Shown in pieces: positions 14,049-20,994 of a stretch of DNA of 32,502 bases. Location of the stretch: NCBI GenBank assembly GCA_041476545.1, contig JBGOTP010000008.1, positions 1 through 32,502 of the forward strand. Reading direction: 5' to 3'. The first letter of the stretch is position 1, and the number at the start of each line of letters is the position of its first letter. The position numbers and the translations under genes were made by a program. The DNA is from JBGOTP01 sp041476545. GTDB taxonomy: Bacteria; Acidobacteriota; Vicinamibacteria; Vicinamibacterales; CAVVIG01. The notes beneath the pieces are model-generated. The model did not search any database and was not told the origin of the DNA. It was given only the letters and a program-made list of their open reading frames with translations.

Positions 14049-15323
14049 CTAACGCGCGGCAAGCGCCCGGCCGGCCACGTAGGCGGTCGACCAGGCCCAC
14101 TGGAAATTGAACCCGCCAATCCGCCCATCGACATCGAGCATCTCACCAACCAGATACAGTCCCGGACAGATCCGCGATTCCATCGTCGCCGAATCGATCT
14201 CGTCGAGGGCCACGCCTCCGGCCGTGGCTTCGGCCACGTTGTAGCCCCGGCACCCCGTGACCGGCAATGGCAACTCGATGAGCGCGCCAACGAGACGGCG
14301 TCGCTCCGCGCGGTCGAGCTGCGCGAGCTGACGTGCCGGGTCGATCTCGAGTCGGTCGAGAATCGCCGTCGCGACCGATGCGGGCAGACGACCGCTCATG
14401 GCGGTGGGCCCCGTGAGTCCTGTAAGGACTGTCGCCCTCGGCCGCGTTGCCGCCATGGCGGTCCACGCGGCATCCTTCGTCTCGAATGTCTCCCCCGGAC
14501 AGAAGTTCACAGTGAGGCGAACCGGGCGTCCTTCGAGCTCGGCGCGCAACCAATGGCGCGACGCGTTCAGCGCGACCGGTCCGCTGATCCCGAAATGCGT
14601 CCACAGCAGCGGCCCGCGCAGCCTCGTGGCGATCCGGCCATCAACCCATACGGCGAGCTCGGCCTCGTGTGATACGCCGGTTAACGCACGGTTGATCGCG
14701 GTCTCCGAGGTCTCATCGAGCACGAGCGGCGTCAGCGCCGGTGTTGTCGGTACGATGGTGTGGCCAAAATGGCGGGCGAACTCGAGCCCGGCTCCATCGC
14801 TGCCGCTTTTTGGCAGCGACCGGCCGCCGGTTGCAAGGACCACGCGCGTAGCTTCAAGCGGCCCACGTGACGTGTTGAGCTGAAATCCACGCGGCGTCCG
14901 CTCGATGCCGAGAACCCGGTGGCTCGCGAGGAGCTCGGCACCAGAGGTCGCGACGGCCCGAACCAGCGCATTGAGAACGTCGCGGGCCCGGTTGCTGTCG
15001 GGAAAGAGCTTCCCATCGGCCTCTTCATGAAGGGGTACGCCTATCTCTTGGAAGAAGGCGGACGTGTCGTTGACGGTGAACCCGCGCAGGATGCGCCTGA
15101 TGATGGAACGGCGTCCGCCCCAGAAGTCGCGTTCCGACACTACGCGGTTGGTGACGTTGCACCGCGTGCCGCCACTGACGAGGATCTTGGCCCCTGGTGC
15201 GCGGGCGCCATCGAGCAGGTGCACTGACCGGGCGGGATTCCCGCGCCGGCAGAAGATGGCCGTCGCAAGGCCGGCCGCTCCCGCGCCGACAATCGTGACG
15301 TCAGTGACCGACACTTCCTCCAA
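14049..15323 (-). CDS. NAD(P)/FAD-dependent oxidoreductase, HI0933/BaiN (YhiN) family
   Basis: This is a 424-aa flavoprotein. The N-terminal Rossmann fold VTIVGAGAAGLATAIFCRRG binds FAD. The family signature APGAKILVSGGTRCNVTN follows, and VVLATGGRSLPKSGSDGAGLEFARHFGHTI and the C-terminal GGFNFQWAWSTAYVAGRALA complete the HI0933 pattern. BaiN, a family member, reduces bile-acid intermediates, but most members have no known substrate. The start is uncertain. TTG 15323 gives the full length, while GTG 15314 is possible. Either way the gene overlaps the end of the upstream lipoprotein gene. It converges with the GAF/PilZ gene, with 24 bases between stops and no clear terminator. Confidence 0.87.
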   Translation of the reverse strand: MEEVSVTDVTIVGAGAAGLATAIFCRRGNPARSVHLLDGARAPGAKILVSGGTRCNVTNRVVSERDFWGGRRSIIRRILRGFTVNDTSAFFQEIGVPLHEEADGKLFPDSNRARDVLNALVRAVATSGAELLASHRVLGIERTPRGFQLNTSRGPLEATRVVLATGGRSLPKSGSDGAGLEFARHFGHTIVPTTPALTPLVLDETSETAINRALTGVSHEAELAVWVDGRIATRLRGPLLWTHFGISGPVALNASRHWLRAELEGRPVRLTVNFCPGETFETKDAAWTAMAATRPRATVLTGLTGPTAMSGRLPASVATAILDRLEIDPARQLAQLDRAERRRLVGALIELPLPVTGCRGYNVAEATAGGVALDEIDSATMESRICPGLYLVGEMLDVDGRIGGFNFQWAWSTAYVAGRALAAR

Positions 15324-15768
15324 CCGTGTGCGCGATGGTCAGGACGCAAGAGTAAGAGCGGGACCCCGTGCCCCATGCCAGGACCATCACGTCGCCGGCA
15401 AGAACGCCGTAGTGAATGTCCGCGTCGCCCGGCGGCAGCTCGATCGTGAAGTCGTCGAGTGTCGTGTCGTGCGTAAACGTCAGCGCACGCTTGCCGGCCG
15501 CGACGCCGTCTGTCACGAGCGCCCAATGGCGATCGGGCTCCGGAGCGGCGACCGACGCGGGCAGGCCGAGGGTGACGTTCTTGGCTGAGCCGTGCACAAC
15601 GACCTTGCCCCCGTCCACGGTGAGACTGTCGACCCGATCGAGCGCGATCGGCGTGCACTCGCCATGCACGGCCACGGTCCGCGACGAGCCGTTGATGGCC
15701 ACCGGACCCTGAATCGGTGCGGGCGAGCAGGCGCTCAGTGCCAGCAGCGACGCTCCGAACCATTTCAT
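15301..15768 (-). CDS. Predicted lipoprotein of unknown function
   Basis: This 155-aa protein begins with a lipoprotein signal peptide (MKWFGASLLALSAC) with lipobox LSAC, so Cys14 should be acylated and the protein membrane-anchored outside the cytoplasm. The rest alternates short beta strands with repeats such as SRTVAVHGECTPIALDRVDSLTVDGGKVVVHGSAKNVTL. This pattern resembles DUF3060-type beta-solenoid lipoproteins, without a firm match. It begins 13 bases after the AsmA-like gene ends. Its stop codon overlaps the start of the flavoprotein gene, so the three are probably co-transcribed. Confidence 0.7.
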   Translation of the reverse strand: MKWFGASLLALSACSPAPIQGPVAINGSSRTVAVHGECTPIALDRVDSLTVDGGKVVVHGSAKNVTLGLPASVAAPEPDRHWALVTDGVAAGKRALTFTHDTTLDDFTIELPPGDADIHYGVLAGDVMVLAWGTGSRSYSCVLTIAHTVGGSVGH

Positions 15769-15781
15769 CAGCCCGTTTCTC

Positions 15782-17413
15782 CTAGCGCTTCAGAAGGTCT
15801 GACAGTTTGTCCTTGGCCTTCTGCTGGACCTCCTGGATCTTCTGCTGCCCGGCCTCGCTGGCGACCGCATTCTTGATCGCGCGCTTGGTCATGTCTCCGA
15901 CGTCGATCCTGACGCTCGGAGCGACAGCAGGCCCAGAGATCGTCGCCGGAAGCGTCACGCGACCCTGTTCCTGCGTGTAACGAAGGAGATCCTGACCCGC
16001 CTGCTGCGAGAGCGCATCGGACAGCTGGACCTTTCCCTTCAAGTCCAGTGTGGCGGCGCTCAGCTGGAGGGCGCCCTGCGCGGCCAGACTGAGATCGTTT
16101 CCTTCGAACATCAAATCATTGGTCGTGACCGCGCCGCCTGCGATCGCGAGCGTTGCGCCGAGTCTCGAGAACGGTTCGTCCTTGGATCCGCTCGCGGCAT
16201 TGCTCAGAGCGCCACTGCGCATCGACGTGGCGACGACGACGGCGTTCACGAGACCGAGGTGTTTCACGATGCCATCGGTCACGTCCACGCGCAGGGTTCC
16301 GTGCGCGCTGTTTGTGAGAGCCGCCGCGTCTTCCCCGCGGCCAGAGAATTCGAGCTGCCCGGACATCCTCCCGCTCATCGTGTCGGGCGTTCCCGCAAAA
16401 CGCGTCGCCGCGGCCACGTCCACGCCCGTCAGTTTTGCACGTGCGCGTACGCTTTGTGTGGAGGCCGCGCGGCCAGAAGCGGCCGGTGTCAGGACGAGCG
16501 AACCTTCGTATCGTCCGCCGAAGATGCCGAAGGCAATCGGATCCAGGGTGACGTCCTGCGCGGTGATGCGAGCCCGGCCGGAGAATTTCTCCAGCGCGAG
16601 CTGGCCCATGGTGGCCCGATCGGCATCGAGCGCGATCGTGAGGTTCATCCGGGAGGGACCTGCGGTTCTGGCTGCCGGTCCGGCTGCTCCGCGCGGCGAC
16701 GATGGCGAAGCCGCGAGGCCCGATCCGCTGGAGAAGTCGGTCGCGAAGGCCATCAGGTCGTCGACGTTGAGCGTGCCAGCTTTGAGCTTGATGTCTCCGA
16801 CCGGGCCCGCGAGATCGCTGATCCGGCCCGTGACGGTCACCTTCGTGTCCCCGGCGCCCAGTGCGATCCTTCTGATGACGAGCGCGTTGCCCTGTGGCAC
16901 GACCTCGACATCGCCGCGCAACGTCCGTTTGCCGCTGACGATGTTCACGTCGCGCAAGACGATTTCGTCGATCGACACGAGTTCCACGAGCGGCCTGGCC
17001 TCTGTCTGTGGGGTCGTGCTCGAGAGGGTGGTGAACGGCGGCAGCGGCAAGTCGATTCTCGCGCCGTTGAGACGCAGGCTCGCGTGCTCGATGCGTCGCG
17101 AGAGCAGGGCGCGGAAGTCGGTGCCCACGACCAGACTGGAGACCTGCACGCGCGCTGGACTTCCGATGCGGACGTCTCCGAGATTCACGGTCACGCGCGG
17201 ATATGCGGTCGCGCTGATGCGGCCGATCGTCACGGGCTGTCCGATGGCCTTCGATATCTGCGCGGCAATCGCGATGCGCACGCCGTCGCCGCCGAGCACC
17301 GATCGCACCCAGAAGAATCCTCCCACCAGGATGGCGAGGATGACGATGAGCCCTCCGATGAGAATCTTTTTCAGCACGGCGCTAGCACTCCCGTCTTGAT
17401 ATTGCTGTGACAA
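15782..17413 (-). CDS. AsmA family protein
   Basis: This 543-aa protein has one N-terminal membrane anchor (VLKKILIGGLIVILAILVGGFFWVRSVLG) followed by a long beta-rich periplasmic region. The family pattern is clear: an N-terminal block after the anchor (IGQPVTIGRISATAYPRVTVNLGDVRIG), and a C-terminal AsmA region (GTLRVDVTDGIVKHLGLVNAVVVA, then DLMFEGNDLSLAAQGALQLSAATLDLKGKVQLSDAL). AsmA-like proteins are members of the repeating beta-groove group implicated in phospholipid transport to the outer membrane. This implies a Gram-negative envelope. The start has no strong ribosome-binding site. A hairpin-forming repeat lies just upstream. Confidence 0.88.
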   Translation of the reverse strand: MSQQYQDGSASAVLKKILIGGLIVILAILVGGFFWVRSVLGGDGVRIAIAAQISKAIGQPVTIGRISATAYPRVTVNLGDVRIGSPARVQVSSLVVGTDFRALLSRRIEHASLRLNGARIDLPLPPFTTLSSTTPQTEARPLVELVSIDEIVLRDVNIVSGKRTLRGDVEVVPQGNALVIRRIALGAGDTKVTVTGRISDLAGPVGDIKLKAGTLNVDDLMAFATDFSSGSGLAASPSSPRGAAGPAARTAGPSRMNLTIALDADRATMGQLALEKFSGRARITAQDVTLDPIAFGIFGGRYEGSLVLTPAASGRAASTQSVRARAKLTGVDVAAATRFAGTPDTMSGRMSGQLEFSGRGEDAAALTNSAHGTLRVDVTDGIVKHLGLVNAVVVATSMRSGALSNAASGSKDEPFSRLGATLAIAGGAVTTNDLMFEGNDLSLAAQGALQLSAATLDLKGKVQLSDALSQQAGQDLLRYTQEQGRVTLPATISGPAVAPSVRIDVGDMTKRAIKNAVASEAGQQKIQEVQQKAKDKLSDLLKR

Positions 17414-17419
17414 CTGTGT

Positions 17420-17497
17420 ATCACGAAGTCACGAAGATCACGAGGGTAGTCTTGGCTCAAACAACGCATGGCTTCGTGTCCTTCGTGGCTTCGTGAT
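17420..17497. repeat. Long imperfect inverted repeat built from CACGAAG units
   Basis: The arm at 17420-17444 reads ATCACGAAGTCACGAAG and on. The reverse complement of 17472-17497 reads ATCACGAAGCCACGAAG and on, with 21 of the first 24 positions matching. The loop is about 27 bases. The arms are themselves made of repeated CACGAAG/CTTCGTG units. It lies between the RluA-like stop and the AsmA start, both on the minus strand. It could end transcription or be a dispersed repeat; there is no T-run. Confidence 0.75.
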
Positions 17498-17511
17498 GAG
17501 CACGCCTGGAA

Positions 17512-18528
17512 TCAGGTCGAGCCTGACAGGCCCGACACGGTCAGCAGGTCTTCGAAGTCCGGTGGCACGGGCGCTTCGAGGATCAGGCGGTCGCGTGTGA
17601 TGGGGTGCACCATCGCCACGCGATGCGCGTGAAGCGCTTGACGAGGGAACGCGCGCAGCGCGGCGGCGAGTGTCGCGTCCACGACCTGCGACCAGCGCGG
17701 CTCGCCGTACGTGGGGTCGCCGACGATTGGCCATCCGCGCGCGGCCAGATGGACGCGGATCTGATGCGTGCGGCCCGTGACGAGGCGGCAGCGGAGGAGC
17801 GACAGGCCCGCGCGAGGCGCCGCCACGCACGCAAGGCGTTCAAATCGCGTGAGGCTCGCCGCACCGACTGTTGCTGATGCGACAACCTTCCGGCGATCCC
17901 CTCGATCGCGCCCGAGCCGCAAGTTGATGGTCCCACGCGCCACGTTCACGCGTCCGTAGACAACAGCCAGATAGTCTTTCTCCGCGCCGCTCGACGCCAG
18001 TGCACGCTGCAGCGCGGCGTGAATAGCGGCGGTCCTGGCCACGATCACGATGCCCGACGTGAGCTTGTCGAGCCTGCCGACCAGTGACGGCCGCTGTCCG
18101 GCGGGCCACGTACGCGCGCGCCACAGCAGCGCGTTCATGATGGTCCCGTCCATGTGTTTGTAGGTGGGATGGACGACCACGCCGGCCGGTTTGTTGAGCG
18201 CGAGCAGATGGTCGTCTTCGTACAGGATGTCGAGCCCAACGTCTTCGGCGGCCATCGCGCGTCGGGGCACTGCGTCGGGAAGCACGACTGCGACGACATC
18301 CCCCAGCGCGGCGCGTGCGGAGACTCGGCGAACCGTTGTTCCGTTCACTGTCACCTGGCCGCCTTCGATCCACGACTGGATCCGCGTGCGAGTGGCCGTG
18401 TCGACGTCGTTCAGATGACGACGGAGGACGAGGTCGAGCCGCAGTCCGGCGTCGCCTCGGTCGGCGGTCAGCGTGCGGAGGATCGTTCGCGTCGCGTCAC
18501 GATCCATATCCATAGAGTACCGTGTCAT
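17512..18528 (-). CDS. RluA family pseudouridine synthase
   Basis: This enzyme isomerises uridine to pseudouridine in structured RNA, usually 23S rRNA. The N-terminal S4 RNA-binding domain spans about residues 20-85 (LRLDLVLRRHLNDVDTATRTRIQSWIEGGQVTVNGTTV). The catalytic domain carries GRLDKLTSGIVIVA with the catalytic Asp (D154 from this start), and LVTGRTHQIRVHLAARGWPIVGDPTYG, typical of RluA/RluC/RluD. The RLD motif is preceded by Gly rather than the His usual in RluA, a feature more common in the RsuA branch. The start is uncertain: ATG 18528, ATG 18513 and TTG 18543 are all possible and none has a convincing ribosome-binding site. The exact target site cannot be named. Confidence 0.93.
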   Translation of the reverse strand: MTRYSMDMDRDATRTILRTLTADRGDAGLRLDLVLRRHLNDVDTATRTRIQSWIEGGQVTVNGTTVRRVSARAALGDVVAVVLPDAVPRRAMAAEDVGLDILYEDDHLLALNKPAGVVVHPTYKHMDGTIMNALLWRARTWPAGQRPSLVGRLDKLTSGIVIVARTAAIHAALQRALASSGAEKDYLAVVYGRVNVARGTINLRLGRDRGDRRKVVASATVGAASLTRFERLACVAAPRAGLSLLRCRLVTGRTHQIRVHLAARGWPIVGDPTYGEPRWSQVVDATLAAALRAFPRQALHAHRVAMVHPITRDRLILEAPVPPDFEDLLTVSGLSGST

Positions 18529-18657
18529 CAACGTCCAGGCCAACGATCCTCACCGGGACGTCATGCTCTTGGTGGCGTCATGAAAAGCGGCCTCGGCCAT
18601 GGGGGATCACGCGCCGGGGTTTCCCACTTGTGGCACACTGCACTTGGAGCTTCACCC

Positions 18658-20952
18658 ATGACATGTCGCACGCTGAAAGTGCCCTTGGCGGCAGTGGCGC
18701 TGGCCTTCGTCGTACCCCTGGGATCGATGACGCTTGCCACGCTCGTCGCGCAGGATCGCCTGAAGCTGATGCCGGGCTACGAGCAGTTCACGAAGATGCA
18801 GCCGCAACTGCAGGGCGCCTTCGTCTCCGGTGCCGTTCAGAACGTGCAGTGGGACGCCGATGGCAGGTCGTTCAGCTACTCCGCCGCAGGTAAACGGTAT
18901 CGGTTCGATCTGGCCGGCATGCGGGGGGTTGAAGAGGCGACGCCGTCCCCCAGTGGCCGAGGCGACCGCCAAGGCGGTGCCGCGTCGGCCGACGCGCGCG
19001 GTGGACTCGAGCAGGCGCAGAGCGAGATGCCGTTGGCACCGATGGACGGATGTCCTCTGGCCGGTCCCGCCCGCGGCCGGCAGAACGAGTGCACCGTGTC
19101 GCCCGACCGGAAGCTCAAAGCCTTCTATCGCGCACGCAATCTCTGGGTTGCCAACCTGGACGGTACCGCCGAAGTGCAGGTGACGACAGACGGCAGCGAG
19201 GCCGGGCGCCTCAAGAACGGTTCGGGCAGCTGGGTCTACGGCGAGGAACTGGACCAGACGACGGCCATCTGGTGGTCGCCCGACAGCACGAAGGTCGGCT
19301 ATTACCGCTTCGACGAGAGCCATGTGCTCGATTTCTTTCTGACGATGAATCAGACGGGAGTCCAGAGTGTCGAAGACGTCGAAGCCTATCCAAAGCCGGG
19401 CGCGCCCAACCCGATCGCTGAGGTGTTTGTCTACGATCTCGCGGCCCGCAGGTCCACGAAGCTCGACGTCCGCGACGGCAAGCCGTTCGACAACACCGTC
19501 GTCGGGCACTACGTCTACAACGTGCGCTGGTCGCCGGATGGCACGGGACTGCTGATGAACCGCACGAATCGTCGTCAGCAGATCCTGGAGTTGGTGGTCT
19601 GCTCGCCCTCCACCACGACATGCCGGGTCGTCGTGCACGAAGAGTGGCCGACCGGCTGGGTGGAGAATAGCCCCGACATCAAGTGGCTGAAAGACGGGAA
19701 ACGCTTCATTTGGAATTCCGATCGCAACGGCTGGAGCAACTACTACCTGTACGACATCAGCGGCAGGCTCATCAATCCGATCACGACCCATACGACGTTC
19801 GAGTCCGCGGCCATCGTCAAGATTGACGAGGCGGCCGGCGTGCTCTTCTATATGGCGCGCGACGGCGACAATTTCCTGAAGAGTCAGTTGCATCGCGTCG
19901 GTCTCGACGGGAGGGGCGACGTGCGGCTGACCGATCCCGCGTTCAACCATAGCGTTGCGGTGTGTTCGACCGGCGCCGGGACCGGTCGCGCCGGTGGATC
20001 GGCTGTGCCGACGGGTGGCAGCTGCGGCATTTCTGCCGACAACAAGTACGTCGTCGATACCTATCAGACGTACAGCCAGCCGCCGGCGACCGACCTCGTC
20101 GCGATTGACGCGGGCGTTGGCAGCGGGCGGGCGGTCGCGCAGATCTCAAAGAGCGACACGTCGAAGCTGGACGCGCTGGGTGTTCGGCGCGCTGAGCAGT
20201 TTACCTATATGGCGGCCGACGGCAAGACGCGGCTATTCGGCCAGATCACATTTCCGTCGAACTTCGACGCGTCGAAGAAGTGGCCGACGCTCGTCAGCGT
20301 GTACGGCGGTCCGGCGTATAGCAGCAACACACCAACCGAGACCTTTGCGCTGCCGAGCGCGAACGCGGAGTACGGCTTTCTCGTCGTGAGCCTGTCGTCG
20401 CGCGCGGTGCCGGGGATGGGCCGCAAGATACTCGATTCGCTCTATCTCAAGCTTGGTGTCACCGAGATGGACGATATGGCCCAGGGTATCAAGGCGCTCT
20501 GGCCGAGGCCCTACTTCGACAAAGACCGCGTCGGGATGTACGGCACGTCCTACGGCGGCTACACGTCGGCGCTGATGATCCTGAAGTACCCGGACGTCGT
20601 GGCGGTGGCGTCGGCCTCGTCGCCGCCGACGAGCTGGTATCACTACGATTCCATCTACACCGAGCGGTACATGTGGATTCCGCAGGAGAACAAGGACGGC
20701 TACGAGGCCGGCAACGCCACGAACTTTGCCGGCAGCCTCAAAGGACGGTTGCTCCTGTACTACGGTACGGCCGACAACAACGTGCACCCGAATAACTCCA
20801 TGCAGCTCATCAAAGCGCTGCAGACGGCGGGGAAGAGCTTCGAAGTGCAGGTGGGACCGGATGCGGGTCACTCCGGCCTCAATCCTCAGCGCATGATGGA
20901 GTTCTTCATCGAGAATCTTGTGATGCGTCCGGAGCGGGCATTTGGGATGTAG
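18658..20952 (+). CDS. Exported S9 family prolyl oligopeptidase, DPP-IV-like
   Basis: This is a 764-aa serine peptidase with an N-terminal signal peptide (VPLAAVALAFVVPLGSMTLATLVAQ). Residues of about 50-480 form the DPP-IV-type beta-propeller (YGEELDQTTAIWWSPDSTKVGYYRFDE, VYNVRWSPDGTGLLMNRTNRRQQ). The C-terminal alpha/beta-hydrolase domain has the full triad: Ser631 in YGTSYGGY, Asp706 in YGTADNNVHP and His738 in DAGHSG. The Tyr-Gly-Glu-Glu stretch matches the EE motif by which DPP-IV binds peptide N-termini. It should therefore release dipeptides, often X-Pro, from extracytoplasmic peptides. ATG 18658 has GGAG about eight bases upstream. Residues of about 95-135 are a low-complexity Gly/Ala/Arg stretch between propeller strands. 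It converges with the MFS-hydrolase gene. Confidence 0.93.
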   Translation: MTCRTLKVPLAAVALAFVVPLGSMTLATLVAQDRLKLMPGYEQFTKMQPQLQGAFVSGAVQNVQWDADGRSFSYSAAGKRYRFDLAGMRGVEEATPSPSGRGDRQGGAASADARGGLEQAQSEMPLAPMDGCPLAGPARGRQNECTVSPDRKLKAFYRARNLWVANLDGTAEVQVTTDGSEAGRLKNGSGSWVYGEELDQTTAIWWSPDSTKVGYYRFDESHVLDFFLTMNQTGVQSVEDVEAYPKPGAPNPIAEVFVYDLAARRSTKLDVRDGKPFDNTVVGHYVYNVRWSPDGTGLLMNRTNRRQQILELVVCSPSTTTCRVVVHEEWPTGWVENSPDIKWLKDGKRFIWNSDRNGWSNYYLYDISGRLINPITTHTTFESAAIVKIDEAAGVLFYMARDGDNFLKSQLHRVGLDGRGDVRLTDPAFNHSVAVCSTGAGTGRAGGSAVPTGGSCGISADNKYVVDTYQTYSQPPATDLVAIDAGVGSGRAVAQISKSDTSKLDALGVRRAEQFTYMAADGKTRLFGQITFPSNFDASKKWPTLVSVYGGPAYSSNTPTETFALPSANAEYGFLVVSLSSRAVPGMGRKILDSLYLKLGVTEMDDMAQGIKALWPRPYFDKDRVGMYGTSYGGYTSALMILKYPDVVAVASASSPPTSWYHYDSIYTERYMWIPQENKDGYEAGNATNFAGSLKGRLLLYYGTADNNVHPNNSMQLIKALQTAGKSFEVQVGPDAGHSGLNPQRMMEFFIENLVMRPERAFGM

Positions 20953-20994
20953 TCGAGCAGCCCTCGGCCCTGACCAGCCGGCTGCCACGTCCAG

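Noticed and set aside
18652..19950. Long minus-strand open frame opposite the S9 peptidase
   Set aside because: The composition is a reverse shadow of the peptidase coding sequence, with no motif or ribosome-binding site.
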